The position numbers and the translations under genes are program-made. A DNA stretch of 64,000 nucleotides from Ailurus styani (taxonomy: Eukaryota; Chordata; Mammalia; Carnivora; Ailuridae), in contig LNAC01001891.1 of assembly GCA_002007465.1 (NCBI GenBank), positions 1 to 64,000 on the forward strand. Direction: 5' to 3'. The notes under the pieces were generated by a model. It did not search any database. It was not told where the DNA came from and saw only the letters and a program-made list of their open reading frames with translations. Shown here in pieces: positions 21,526 through 33,509 of the stretch (positions within the stretch are counted from its first letter, which is position 1; every line of letters starts with the position of its first letter).

Positions 21526-24289
21526 AAAATAAATATCGAAGGGTAGGAGGAAGATAATTCTCTCCTAGTGCCATGGGAGATGTCCTTAATTCTATAGACA
21601 CCTGTTATTCTCCAGTGCAAGGCAAGATTACTCTCTGCTCCAAGTGGCAGGGAGCTTTGCTTTGTCCAAAGATCTAACAATGATCATATACCTTTTTAGG
21701 ATAAAAAGTTAAACAGGACCAAAATATTGCTATAGAAAACAACCTATAAAATATGGTAGTCAGAAAGAAGGAAACTGGCCAGTCCAAGAAGTCTAGGAAA
21801 AAGGAAAATGAGAGATCCCTGCTGGCAAGAGGCCTCCTTCCTCTCTCAGGGGAGACAGTCGGGTCCAGGAACACGGGTGGCCCCTTTGCAGGTGGCATGC
21901 CCACGGGGGAGAAAGAGGATCCTGTCAGGTGGCCTCAGATCCCTGGCTTCAGCGTTTTAAGTTATCCAAACTCTCCCTACATCTCAGAGTCCACATTTGC
22001 AATGAAAAATTTTGATTTTAATTGGTTTCCCTCTAAATGTGCCTAGAGGGCTGGAATAAACCAAACAGCAAATATGAGCATCCAGTAGGCTTGATGGTTT
22101 TACTTCCATTATGAATGAAGAAGTTAGGGCTTCGCTTCCTACAAAATCATTGTATATTCTAAATGAGAGCTTTTGTTGTTCTTGCTCAATGCTCAGTGGG
22201 CCTAGGGCCAATGAAGAACATGCAAAACACATGCTCCTTTTCTTCTGGCCTGACCCATCCTCTTTTATTTGTATGTTTGTTGGTGTGCATGCTCAGGAAA
22301 TGAAATGTAGGTATCATCACCTTATATGCTGTAGGTATCACCACCTTATTCTTCCCCCCCATTGTGCTCTTTCTCCTCTTTGTCTACTCAATCTACATCT
22401 TCAATAACCACCTTATGAAAAATCTCCCTCTCTAAATTCTCTTGTAGCCACTGCCACTTGAACTAACTAAGTTAGTAGAAGTGACAGCCTCTATGCTGTA
22501 GTTAGGTTTGGGTTCCAAATCTAGGGTGTACTGACATGGCAGAACTCCTTTTCTCTTTGGAATATCATGGATGGAAGTTATGCACAGAAAAGAAAAGAAC
22601 AAAAGTTTATTGTCTCTCAAAGCTTATTCGTGGAAATACCTTCTCTACTTTTCCGAGGAGGGTTGTGTTAGTCTGGATGTGGGCATATAACTTCTTGTTT
22701 ATGCAAATAATTCAGGCCCTTGAGATGGTTTCTTAGGCCAAGTTCCTTAGTAGCAGAAGCTGAGACAGGGATTCAGAGCCCTGTGACTTGGGGAGGTGTG
22801 CTCTATCACCAGCCTGATGCCACCGGGGGTCTGGAGCAGGAACTGTACCATTAAATCGGACCCACGTTGAGCAAGAAGGTTGGCTTTCTGTGTCCTGCTC
22901 CTCCACCAATCCATCATCACCTATGGGATGGGGGCGGGCGGCAAAGTCAGGGAGGAGGGTGTCTCTTAGGCTGAGGGCTCCCATTTGTCCAAGGGCCATT
23001 CTTTGGAGAAGGGACAGCTTTGAGACATTAGCAGTTATGAAAGGAGATTTCAAAATGGAGAAAGCAAGCCTGGCTAAGAGGATCTCTTTGAAAATAGGGT
23101 TCAGCAGCTGTAAGGGAGGGGGAATTTATGTACAACCTCATCGGAAGAACCATGAATTTTGGCCAGCTGTAAGCTCTCGGCTTGGACTTAACTTCCTCCC
23201 CAAGGAGACACCTGCATCATTGGCATTCTTCACTTCCAAAGGAGCCAACGCAATTTAACAAGATTCAGTCCACCATTTGCATATTAACCCAACCAATCCC
23301 AGTTAACCTAGCTTCAATCCCTGTTCTGCATAGAGGACCTAAATGAGAGCTGCACTTATGACCTTTCACCTTTACTTCTACGCCCTCCTTGTCTTCCCTA
23401 GAATAGAACTCGGGTTTCTACCTCAATCGGGGTCTCCCCATTAGCAATCCTCATTACCCAAATAGATGCTTGTGGCTTAAATTTTCCATGGATTCTTTCT
23501 TGGCTGACAGAGGCCACATGCGTAGCAGCCGAAGGATGAACACACAGCCCGTGAAGAGGTCTAGATACGCAAGACATGGGAACTATAATCCAACTGAGTG
23601 AATATGGGTCGGAGTTTCTCTGATAACGTTTCAGAGGTCAAACTTCTATACACTGTCATAGAGTGCAGAATCAATGATGACAGAAGTCCTTATCTCTGAG
23701 AGGCTTTGTTTTTAGAAGAACTGAGGGCTCATCAGCCACAATCTGGATTTTATGTTCAGAATGGAAATAATTATCTTTCAGGAAAGCAATATAAATGGGC
23801 GTATGCATGTCTGTAAACATGCATATGTGTAAAAAGCAAAATGGAAAACAACAACAAAAAAATCTTTCCTTTGCCATATTTACATTTACCAAAACAAACG
23901 TGTTCCTATTTTATTTCCAGTAAAACGTGCCCCTTGTAGACATGAGAATTGTAGATCGAAGAGTTTAATGTAGACAGCAGAATTAAAAATGTGTCCCAAG
24001 TTTATCTGCATGGTGATGACACATAGGACCTTGGGAGGAGAAGCAGCTCTCCATCCACAGCAGATATGCCTGTGGGCCAGGCTCCCCTATTTTCTAGAAG
24101 TTTCCTTAATGTTAGTAAGGAAAAAACTCAACATTGATATTATGTTTACATTAAAATTTTCTCCTTTACTTCATGTCTGTAAGCACTTCAATTATAAATA
24201 CGTCAATGTGTGCTGCCTGCCTTGAAAGAGGACTTCTACCACCTCCATTTGACCTCTAACTTTCGAATAGACTTTTCAAATTTCCAGCT
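21526..24289. other. Unassigned sequence
   Basis: No gene supported and no repeat named across 2.8 kb. Contains a 24-base-period tandem pair at 22,307-22,349. The open frames of 97-122 codons at 21,753-22,046 and 22,890-23,258 overlap antisense frames and show no domain. Confidence 0.4.
22307..22349. repeat. Two-copy 24-bp tandem repeat
   Basis: The unit 'gtaggtatcatcaccttat' plus 'atgct' at 22,307 is followed at 22,331 by 'gtaggtatcaccaccttat' with one mismatch. A small local duplication with no coding meaning. Confidence 0.85.
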
Positions 24290-24660
24290 TATCTCTTAAT
24301 GCAGGCAAGGGAGCTGGCAGGCCAGCATCCTGTGGCGGGAACCAAATTACCCCGCGAGCGGACAATGGTCGACCTGACCTTCACGCCCAGTTGCATGGAC
24401 CCACTGACCTCTGTCTCATGTTCTCCTGACATAAACCCAGAATTATCTGCAGAGTTTTGGAGACGGTCCTTGAGACACTGGACTGTTGTATCTTCCCGAT
24501 ATTGGCCTCACTGGAATAAATCCCTTTCTTGTTCCACAACCACTCATCTCTGCGCCTTTGGATTTGGTCAGTGGTGAGTGGTGGGACCTGGTTTGTTTGG
24601 GGACCCCCAAGCCAGGTGCCCTTGCCCCCAGAGCCCCGGGGACCACCACACTACATGTGG
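24290..24660 (+). mobile_element. Possible ERV1-type LTR (3' part)
   Basis: 'ctcactggaataaatccctttcttg' (shortened: ggaataaatccctttc) gives an AATAAA signal followed by a short R/U5-like stretch, 'gtgagtggtgggacctgg' and 'ccccggggaccaccacac'. This layout resembles the polyadenylation-to-U5 end of class I endogenous retrovirus LTRs. I could not define the 5' edge, a target duplication or internal viral genes nearby, so it would be a solitary, non-coding LTR fragment. Confidence 0.4.
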
Positions 24661-25039
24661 TTATTTAAATGTTAAGAGCAGAAATTCAGTGGTGGAAAGG
24701 TGAAGATCTAACTGGTGTGATTAAGTGACCCATGAATGGGGCAGCATCCCATCCAGCAAGTACAGTGGAGTTTGGAGGAGCCATACAAAATGGAAGGTTT
24801 TTATAAGATGGAGGGTGGGGTAGGAAGTTCCTAGGGAAAGAAAAGGGAAGGATTGTTTCAGCCAAGGTCACGTGCTCTCAGGGGAAAGAGCAGGGGCGTC
24901 TTCCCTTTGGGGGTGGGGTGGAGTGGTGAAGGCCCCAGAGACAAATTACCTCATCATGGTGACCAGAAAATCACTGACTGACCAGTGAGGACTTACTTCA
25001 ATGATCTTGGGTGACTTGGCCTAAGTGACACCATGTTGA

Positions 25040-25215
25040 GCCTGTGGTTTTCTTTTTAACAAGTTGAAATTAAAATTAATCAAAATCAAATAAAATTAAG
25101 AATTGAAATTCCCAGTCACACCAACTACATTTCCAGGGCTCAAGAATCACATGTGGCCCTTGACACAGCTGGGGACCACCTAGGTAGAACTTCCATCATG
25201 GCAGGAAACCACTGG
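25040..25215 (+). mobile_element. hAT/Charlie-type MITE relic
   Basis: 'aaataaaattaagaattg', 'aatcacatgtggcccttg' and 'agaacttccatcatggcagg' ending in 'cactggatagtgcc' match the right half of an old mammalian non-autonomous hAT element whose ends read '...ggacagcgctg'. The exact subfamily is uncertain. Confidence 0.5.
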
Positions 25216-25354
25216 ATAGTGCCCATGTAGACATTCGAAAACCTTCAGTTGATAAAGTGTTAAAAAGTATAAGATATATGTGGGCAGTTGTGCCTCCAAA
25301 GTCCTAGTCTCAACTTGTTATTTTTGTCGCCACTGTTGTTAGATTTGGTTAACG

Positions 25355-25540
25355 AGACAACTGGATTAAGAGGAAGGACATGTGCTTTGGAGGTGGGCAG
25401 CCTTAAGTTCAAATCCACTTACTGTATTCCACCAAGGCAGTTAATATTTCTGAGGCTCAGTTCCCACATCTGTGAAATGGGGAAAACAACATGTTCTTTG
25501 GAAGGGCTTTATGAGGACTAAATAAGTTAGTGGCTCTAAA
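25355..25540 (+). mobile_element. MIR SINE
   Basis: 'gtgctttggaggtgggcag', 'aagttcaaatccactta' (B-box area), 'tgaggctcagttcccacat', 'ctgtgaaatggggaaaac' and 'tttatgaggactaaataagt' are in plus-strand MIR order. Confidence 0.75.
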
Positions 25541-25595
25541 AAGTCCAGCCTGGTTTTTGGTGCACGATTGAGACCCTATAAGAGTTATTGTTTTT

Positions 25596-25635
25596 GAAAG
25601 GAAGGAAGGGAGGGAGGGAGGAAGGAAGGAAGGAG

Positions 25636-25682
<47 letters not shown>

Positions 25683-25760
25683 AAATGAAAAGAAAAGAGG
25701 GGGAAGAAGGGAGGGAGGGAGGGAGGAAGGAAAGGAAAGGAAAAGAGAGGAAAGGTGAAA
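25596..25760. repeat. Polypurine (GGAA/GAAA)n tract
   Basis: About 165 bases almost purely of A and G: (GGAA)n, then thirteen or so GAAA units at 25,635-25,686, then mixed GGGA/GGAA. Such mirror-like purine tracts can form triplex (H-DNA) structures and vary in length. Phe/Leu/Ser-rich open frames here are translations of the tract. Confidence 0.95.
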
Positions 25761-25766
25761 GAAATT

Positions 25767-25863
25767 TGTGCCCTCTGAGCAAATTTTCATAAAATTTCAT
25801 AAAATTTTCATAAAAACTTCCATAAAATGTTGTGCCCTCTGAGCAAATTTTCATAAAATTTCA
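25767..25863. repeat. 33-bp direct repeat with 64-bp period
   Basis: An identical 33-base string starting 'tgtgccctctgagcaaattt' occurs at 25,767-25,799 and again at 25,831-25,863. The spacer also repeats 'tttcataaaatt'-like units. It abuts the polypurine tract, so slippage or repair at the tract may have created it. Confidence 0.9.
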
Positions 25864-27835
25864 AGCTGATAATGTCAGAATTTCTCCATTAATTTTGACA
25901 AACATTTTAATTACCCCATTTGCGCATGTCTGACATTACTTTGAAGGTTATTGTTTTGACACAGGCAAAGGAGTTGATTTCCCCCTTCATTCTCTTTTTC
26001 TTGGTTGTTTCTAAGATGCCCCACTGAAAAGGAACTAGAGGGAATTAAACTAAACTTAGGATTTGGTTTTCAATATTGGGAAACACAGAAACAGCTCTTA
26101 AAGACGCGGAACGGTTGTAAACCTGGACCAAAGCCTACCCCTGTTATAGTTAAGAGACTAATTTCTCTCTGTGAGGGTTCTTGAGAATCATTTATAGAAG
26201 AGGCTTTTGAGATGCTTTTTAAAAAAATCAGAAGAAAACTCATCCAAAAATGCGTTAGCTTAGAAGTGTCAATTAGTCCCATATTTAACGTCTCAGATCA
26301 CAAGCATTTCAGCCTGAAGAGCCCCATCCTCCCCGGGGCTGCCGGAGCCCCACGCAAAGGGCTTCAGCTCAGTTCCTGGTTCTGCCTCCTTGAAACGCAA
26401 ACTCATTCAGAGCCATTTCCTTAACTCTGAGAGATCCTGTGGTGTCAACTTAATATGGGGAAGAGAGAAAGGCAGGTTCCACAATGCAGTCTGTCTGGAA
26501 GGTGGCCAGGAATATACAGGCTGAGATTTCAAGAACCAAACAAAATTCTCTGGGGATACCAGGATCGCTTAGATCATCCTGACCTAGCTCTCCGTCAGGA
26601 ACAGAGCAAAGGCAGAGCGAGCTAATCATAAGGTAATTTTACTCATCTTCTTGTTTTATTTCCTCTTAATACATTAATCTGGGTTTGCCTGGACAGCTGC
26701 TTTAAGCCCCGTTCTGAATTAAGAAATTAACCCTCGGAGTCCTCCAAGCCACTCTACCACATCCCACCCTTAGAGGAGACACTCATAGCCACCAGAATTT
26801 GATCTTTTATCTTAAAAATTTATGCCGGAGAGTGAGATGACAAATCTTGGGGGAAAATATATACATATACATATACATATGCAGAAGTGGGTGGAGCAGT
26901 TTTTAGCTCTCATGGACAGTGATTTCCTTTCTGACATTTGGATTTTCAAGTAGAAATCGCAGTCACCTCACCTCCAAAGCTGGTCCCTAAGAAGGAAGAG
27001 ACCCCGGGCCCTCCCACCGGAGAAGCGGCCTCCCGCCACACTCCGCGGGCACAGAGGCGGCCAAGCCTGACCAGCAGGTGCACCGTGGTTCCAGCCTGTG
27101 CTGCCGAGGCTGCCTGAGAACGCAGACCTGTGCCCCCGTCACAGAGGTATGACAGCAAAGGGGCTTTCGTTTAAAAGACAGATCCCGATCAGCTTTCCAT
27201 CTGATCCCCATCAACTCCCGCTCCCACTCCGAGATGGCAAGCATTTCCACCGGGCGGGGAGCGGAACTGGGTAGGGAAGTTCCCGCCAGGAATACTTTCC
27301 TCCCAGGGAGGTCCCTGATGGGGGGCCGTTGGGAATGTGGGGACGGGGGGGGGGGTCACAGCCCTGGGGCTGGGGCGTTTCTTGAGTAGCTCGGGAGGGC
27401 AGGTGTCGGGCAGAGTCCCTCTGCTCCCGGACCCTGGGCCTGGCAGCCTGTATAGGGCCCCAAGACAAAGAACTCAGTAAGGAATTCAATCTATTAGAAA
27501 ATTCAAATGAAAGAAACGGAGGGAGGGATGTCAAGCATGGGTTTTCACATGAAATAGCTAACCCGGAACCAAGTGACTGAAATGACAGGAGCCACGCTCC
27601 CAGAGAAGCCGCCTCCAATGGCATAGTATAGGAATTTGGGGTCACAGTACAGGGACTGAAGAAACCAAAGTGTTTTCAGGGATCCATTAGTTTGCAGAAT
27701 TGGCTGCAGAGGGTCAAAAGAAATGAACATTATATTCAGAACAATTGCAGCCCTTTATGACTTAACTGCCTCCACCTTAGTTCCCATTATTCTCTTATTA
27801 ATTATTAAAATAGTCAGCAAATGGATTTCCCTGCC
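25864..27835. other. Unassigned sequence with a GC-rich patch
   Basis: No repeat named. The patch 26,990-27,430 has a raised density of CG dinucleotides and a G-run at 27,339-27,355. A small 'atacat' tandem run lies at 26,860-26,881. I see no first exon or TATA context to call a promoter. Confidence 0.4.
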
Positions 27836-27915
27836 TCCAATCTGTCTCCCTCCCTCTTTCCTTCCTTCTTTCTTCCCTTCCTTCTTTCTTTCTGTCCTTC
27901 CAACTTCCTTCCTTC
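27836..27915. repeat. Polypyrimidine (CTTC/TTCC)n tract
   Basis: About 80 bases of C and T in CTTC/CTTT/TTCC units, interrupted a few times. Low-complexity DNA; no coding content. Confidence 0.9.
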
Positions 27916-27924
27916 TAATCACTC

Positions 27925-28115
27925 ATAAGTCATCCAACATATATCATTGAGCTACTATGTCAGGCCTTATTCTAGGCCCTGGGGAAATAGCATTGATTGA
28001 AACTCATGGAGCCTGCGTTTTAGTGGGGGAGGTAGATTATAAACAGGATCGAGAAATAAAATATATAGCATGTAGCATGATGATAAATAAAAAAAGGAGC
28101 AGGCCAGAGTGCAAG
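27925..28115 (-). mobile_element. L2 LINE 3' end
   Basis: 'tatatcattgagctactatg', 'caggccttattctaggccc', 'tggggaaatagcattgattg' and 'catggagcctgcgttttagtg' (shortened: catggagcctgcgttttag) are inverted L2 3' landmarks in order. Confidence 0.75.
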
Positions 28116-28749
28116 GGGAGGTCTCTTTGTGCAAATTAATAGAGGTACACTGTCAGGTTCCTAGGCAGACCAGCTAAAACACAGTGCCTCCTTTGTGTGG
28201 GGACACAGCCTGGCCATTGTGCCTGGAGAAAGCCCCCTCCCCTGGGGGATGCAGCCCACACAAGCTCAGGCTTGGCCAGGGAGGGAGGGCCGGATTTCAG
28301 AACCTGATTGCTCATTCCAGCAGGTGCCATCGGGCGGCGCAGTTGTAGGTGGGGAATGACAGACCGCGCGTGCGTGCATGCGGATGCGTGATTTCATGTA
28401 GTGAAGCCAGGGCAGCCCTCTCTGGAGAGATGTCATTTGCATAGGGACCTACGGAACTGAGGTGGCAGCCCTGTGAAACAGGAGGGAAGAGCAAGAAGGG
28501 TCAAGTGCACGGCCTGAAGAGGGAGTGTGCGGGGGGCGAGGGGAGGCACGTAGGGACTGGGCTGAGGGAGGGGTCATAGGAGACCATGTCATAGAACCTG
28601 ACTTCCATCTACCAGGGTCTTTCCGGCTAATTTGAGGATGGGTCCTAGCGGGACAAGGGGGAGTCTCAGGAAGAACCATGAAGAGGTTATTCCAATCACC
28701 TGAGCAAGAGATGCTCCACTATGGGTCCTCTGTACTTCTTGTTCCATTG
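28116..28749. other. Unassigned sequence
   Basis: GC-rich text with the CG/TG-rich string at 28,361-28,388. No supported gene and no named repeat. Confidence 0.35.
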
Positions 28750-28905
28750 CAGCCCAGGTAATCTTCCTAAAGTCTAATTTGTTAGCGTCTTCTTGGTGGA
28801 AAAAAAAAAAAAATCCTGCCGTGGCTCCAAGGCGCTCAGAGAAGGACATCCCTGCAGGCTCAATGGGCTGATCCTCACAAGGCCCCAGAGCTTGGCACCT
28901 CCCCT
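28750..28905 (+). mobile_element. Possible L2 LINE fragment
   Basis: 'gcccaggtaatcttcctaaa' followed by a poly-A interruption and 'cctgccgtggctccaag' resembles the plus-strand L2 segment reading '...gatctttctaaa...ccagtggctcccca...'. Diverged, so tentative. Confidence 0.4.
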
Positions 28906-29564
28906 CCCCAGCGGCTCCGCCGACCAGCCTGCTTTTCCCAAACTCCAGCTCAAAGGTCTCAAGCAGGTGGCCTAAGGACCACCTCTGGCGTGTGGACCCG
29001 TACACACACACGGGGTGTCTCAAGTGACAGTTTCAACAGACATAGTTCCCAGCGCCAGCATTGGATGTTCTTCAGGAAATACTTCTGATGCAGGAAGAAA
29101 TGCAGGCTGAGGGGTGCGCACTGGCCGACACTGAGTGTTGAGCCGAAGGGTGAGAGACTCTGGGTGGCTCGCGGGGCACCCACTACCGTTGGCCTGTAAA
29201 GGTCTTTTTTTTTTAATTGGTTACCAACAATTAAAAATCAGGAAGTTATTCTTACCCATGGATCATGAAATAAAATATTTTCAATTTCACACACAAAAAA
29301 ATCAGGAAATCCGTTCAAAATCTGAATTGTGGCATCTTTTGAAAGAACAGAGATGAGCTCACTCTGGGGCTGCTTTTCTGCCTGATGACAATTAACTGGA
29401 GCCGAGGGCTGGCTGTCTCCCCCACACAGGCCTTAGCCTGGGAGTTCCCCAGAGCCTCCATGGCCCGCTCCACTCCTGCACACCACAGGCCAGACCCCCA
29501 TGGCATCTGCCATCACCCAGGTGATTGTGTGCCTTTGGGCGGTGCTCAAGTCATCAGGGTACAG

Positions 29565-29818
29565 CCCTTCTATCAGCAGGATGGATGTCTTATAAAAGAG
29601 GCTCCACGGGACCTCCCCCTGTCCTTGTGCGGTGTCAGGACACAGAGAGAAGGTGCTGGCCATGACGCAGGGAGAGGGCCCTCACCCAACCACTCTGGTC
29701 CTTGGTCTTGGACTTCCCAGCTCCAGACTTGTGAGAAATAAATTTCTGTTGCTTATAAGCTACCTAGGCTGTGGTGGTTTGTTATAGCAGCCCAAATGGA
29801 ATAAGATATCTGGCAAAA
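29565..29818 (+). mobile_element. ERVL-MaLR-type LTR, 3' part
   Basis: 'cttataaaagaggctccacg' (TATA-like), 'gtgtcaggacacagagagaa', 'ggagagggccctcacccaac' (ERV-typical), 'cttggacttcccagctcc', 'gtgagaaataaatttctgt' with an AATAAA signal at about 29,739, and 'ggtttgttatagcagccc' at the end match the MLT1/MST-like LTR group in order. No internal retroviral genes adjoin, so it is a solitary LTR fragment. The 5' part probably extends left to about 29,370. Confidence 0.75.
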
Positions 29819-29867
29819 TCTACATCTTCCTGGTGGAACCTTCTGGAACACTCCAGGGCATTCCTCC

Positions 29868-29998
29868 TCTGGTCTGTGAGCACACTGCAGGCCAGGCTGT
29901 GTCATTCCTACTTGGTGCACAGCTTCTAGCACAATATCTGGCTCACAGTGGGGGAACCATAACTATCTGCTTAGAGGAAATAAGTTAGTTGAATAAAA
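29868..29998 (+). mobile_element. L2 LINE 3' end
   Basis: 'ctggtctgtgagcacactgc', 'cttctagcacaatatctggc', 'tcacagtgggggaacc' and 'agttagttgaataaa' are plus-strand L2 3' terminus landmarks, degraded. Confidence 0.6.
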
Positions 29999-30645
29999 AC
30001 CTTCCCGAGTTACAAAATCTAGAGCATCTCAATGAAAAGAGAGTCAAATTGCTAGACATTTTCAAGGTGTAGAAATAACCAGAAGGGACTTTGGAGCTCA
30101 TTCTCCATCCATCCTTGTGGTTCTTCTGAGAGTGGGGAGGCCACGTGTCCCCATCCCACAGCTGGTGTGGAAGCAAATGAGTTCCAACCACACGTGGCAC
30201 ACACAGGTGTCTCGAAAACGTTCCCTAGGCAAGCTGCCCGGTTTTGATCAACACATAAATTTATTTTTGCTACAACTCAGTACACAGGCTGTTTCTATCA
30301 TGTCTGTCAGGGAGCACTAGAGAGAAGAGTGGAAATGGGGTGGACAGTGATGAGCTTGTTGGGAGGGAGGAGCACGGAGTTCAATGACCCCAACCAGGGT
30401 CACAGCCAGGGGGAATTCTCTGCCACAAACAAGGGTGTGGCTTTGAGCCATGGAAGAGGGCTCTCAGGTCAGCCAATGGAGTGTCTCAGAGAGGGACTCA
30501 GAAGAGGCTGATCCCAGGAATAGCAAGGCCACCCCTGTTTTTACAAAGATTGAGACTATTAATGGTGGCAGTGATTGACCTGTGATGACTACTGACTGTG
30601 TCAGTGTTGTTGGGACCACATTTCTCATATTTAAAAGGGGACTAC
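29999..30645. other. Unassigned sequence
   Basis: No gene or named repeat. Open frames are under 75 codons and overlap on both strands. Confidence 0.4.
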
Positions 30646-30745
30646 AAAGGGCCTGGGGGGCTCAGTGGGTTAAGCATCTCACTCTTGATTTTGGCTCAGG
30701 TGGTCTCAGGGTCGTGAGATGGAGCCCTGTGTCAGGCTGGTGCAG
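30646..30745 (+). mobile_element. Can-SINE head fragment
   Basis: Only the tRNA-derived head remains: 'gggcctggggggctcagtgg', 'ctcttgattttggctcagg', 'gtcgtgagatggagccctg'. After about 30,742 the expected CT-rich body and AATAAA tail are absent. It carries the older 'actcttgattttggctc' head type. Confidence 0.75.
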
Positions 30746-31544
30746 GCATCACTCACCAGGCTCACCAGGGCAGTTAGCCCATGGCCCCAGGGGGAGATGG
30801 GACAGCCACCATGCTCCCTGCTTGTGCTCCTTGGGGTCTGCTAACATTTGGCACAAGGGCTGGTAGCTGTCTTGTTGGCCCTTTGTCCGGCTTTGCTATC
30901 TGGCATCATGGCCTTCCACTCATCAACCTCTCTTCTGCCCTGGTGGCTGTGCCAGCTGCCCCCGTCTGGCAGGACTGAGTGTCAGCTGAGAGGGCTGGCT
31001 CTGAAGTCCTGGCCATTGGCTTCCGGTAAGGCTGTGGTGCTTGGTCCTCCTGGAAGTCTCTCCTCTGCAGCCTTTGGCCTGAGGTTGCCACCACCCTTCT
31101 GTTGCCAAATCCAGCTGCCGTTGATAAGATGAGCGTCTGATGCCCAGAGGCTCCATTCCACTCCCTGATCAGCATTCCGTCCTGGAAACCCACTTGGCCT
31201 TTACTTTGTGCTGTTCTGGAGTTCATTTTGGAGAGGGGGCTGTGTCAGTAGAGAGAAGGAGGGAGCAGGAAGAGCCAGTCACCTAAAGAAAGCCCTGTCC
31301 ACACACAATTTATCCTTCACATGTCCGAGTCCCACGTACTGTCCAAAGTGAGGGAAAGAGGCTCTGATTCCTGCTCCATGGAAGACCTATAGCTGGGTCT
31401 TTCCTCAGTCTGTTGATGACTTCATGGCAAAAAGTTGGGGTAGTTGGGAAGAGAGGCTTAAGTCCACTGGGGGGCAAAAAGAGATCTTTCTTCTTATGGA
31501 ACATATGGTTTCCTGGGAGCAAAGGATGTGTGGTCAAATCAGCA
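30746..31544. other. Unassigned sequence
   Basis: Moderately GC-rich. Frames of 94-106 codons on both strands overlap at 30,781-31,226 with no domain; read as chance. Confidence 0.4.
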
Positions 31545-31735
31545 CTCAAGTAGATGCATAATCATTGGGTGATCCTGGGCGAATTTCTTGACCTTTCTGT
31601 GCTTCCATTCCTTCATCTGTGAAATGGAGAAAATCTGTACTTGACAAAGTTGTTGTGAGGGTTGCATGAGTTATGTAAAATATTTATACAGGCTACATAG
31701 CAATTCATCAACGATAGCCTCTTTCTATGCTGCCA
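31545..31735 (+). mobile_element. MIR SINE
   Basis: 'gtgatcctgggcgaattt', 'cttgacctttctgtgcttc', 'cttcatctgtgaaatggag' and 'gttgttgtgagggttgcatg' are clear plus-strand MIR core text. Confidence 0.8.
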
Positions 31736-32109
31736 GCTTTCCTTCCTAGCTTTTAATTGATTAATAACTATTGGCTTTTTTTAATTTTTCCCCAAATCTT
31801 CAACTGACCCAGGTTAAAGCCAACCAATTCAATTGTTCCTAGAATTATGACTTTTCTCTGTACTTTTTCAAACACTTAAGACACTGTACTAGGCTAAGGC
31901 ATTTTCTTCTGCTGATACATTATTTAGTTTACCACCAAAGAAAGTTTTAATAATTAATTGCTCTCCTATATTGGACCAGGGGCCATCCATGCTTCACCTA
32001 CCACCAGTAATGTGGTCCTCACTTGGAGCTGACCAGAGGGTGATCCAGCTCTAGAATCTCATCTTAACTTTCTTAAACAACTTGACCTAGATGCAAGTTG
32101 GGCTCTTCC

Positions 32110-32610
32110 TAGATGTAGACTCTGAGATGAAGATTAGTATGCAAAATGTTTAGGGGGAAATTCTTAGGATTGATACTTACAGACAAGGTGAAGGCAGCAG
32201 GACTGGGCAGAGGGAGAAGTTGCTCTATGATGCATCCCGTGTGTTTGGAAATGCAAAACAAAGCTTTATCAAGCTGCAGGTGATTTCTGAAGCAGGACCG
32301 GCCCTTTAGGAATGTCCTGAGTTAGGAGGAATGGACAGGATCCTTATATTCTTGTAGTAACCAATCACTGAATGTAGGCCTCTTCAAGAAGGGAACCTGA
32401 CCTTAGCAAGGTGGCTGTCTTCAACACAGGGTCTTTCTAAGGACAGCTGGTATTTCCAAGGACTCTAAATTTCTAAGGTCTCTGAAGAGTTTCAGCTGGT
32501 ACCACTCTCAGCAGCTGAGATGTAAGTCCTCACAACTGAATGTGGATCTCAGTAGATTAACAAGCATCCCATACCACCAGTGAGAGATTATTTGCATGAG
32601 ATTTCAAAGA
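32110..32610. mobile_element. Possible old LTR remnant
   Basis: 'gcaaaatgtttagggggaaa', a purine-rich lead and the general layout recall ancient ERVL-type LTRs, and 37,010-37,340 has a comparable lead ('cataaaggaggtttactgg'). No TG...CA ends or AATAAA site can be fixed, so this is only a suspicion. Confidence 0.25.
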
Positions 32611-33509
32611 CAAAAAAAATACACTATTATTCTTCTCTGACAGCTGCCACGTAGGCAAGTAAGCACTGGCAAACTGTAGATGTGAGTTTTTATCAGTGGC
32701 CTTTGGGGATTTCCTGAAAATTGCCTAGTTGTTGCCACTAGTAGCTGAGATCATCAGGAATGGCATCTTGGGATTTCTCCATTTTTGGATTCACAGAAAG
32801 CAAGCATGGACCTTCTTGATCTTCAATCCTCCAACATTCCAGCATTTAGTTACACGAGCTTCTAAGTCCTTATGCTAGTTGTGCTCCTCTTGCCTAAAAT
32901 ATCTAGTACTTAAAATACCTAAAAATATTTTGTAACTATCACTTAATTTTCTGACCTAACATGTACTAGTACAGGTGCCTCATCAAGAATTATACCTAAG
33001 GTAAGAACAAGTGGGCACTTCTAAATAACCTCTCCAATAATCAATTAATACAGATCTTTTGAGGATCTAACATGTTCCCAACACAGTGATAGATCCTGAG
33101 TGCTAGAGTCAGATAAGAATGCATTTGGGAGAGTCAGAAAAGATAATTCAATAGAAGTGTTAAGGGTAGGCAAGCAATGTGTGGGTGGTGGGGTGAGGGT
33201 ACTAGAGTCAGAGAATTGCGGGGCTGAGCAGCTATGCCAATGTTCCTGAAATTGCTGAGATTTGAAATTGTCCCTGAGAGGAAAAAAGCTGACAGGAAAA
33301 AAAAAGTGAACATCTTTTAATGTAACACATGGAGCATTTGCTGTTGGCCACTTCTCATTCTTCCATCTTTTTCTTTCCACTCGTTTTCACCAACTTGATT
33401 TTCCACTAATACCAAGCTGCTTATAGTTCTGCATAAGTCAAGTGTGTGTCTCATCTTTTTTCTTTTCCCAAGCTGTCATCTCTGCCATAACCAATTTTCC
33501 CCTCTATTC

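Noticed and set aside
25536..25854. Phe/Leu/Ser/Pro-rich frames
   Set aside because: Translations of the polypurine tract and its adjacent duplication.
26990..27430. Possible CpG-island promoter
   Set aside because: CG dinucleotides are raised but the patch is short and I see no exon or conserved promoter layout; needs a computed CpG ratio.
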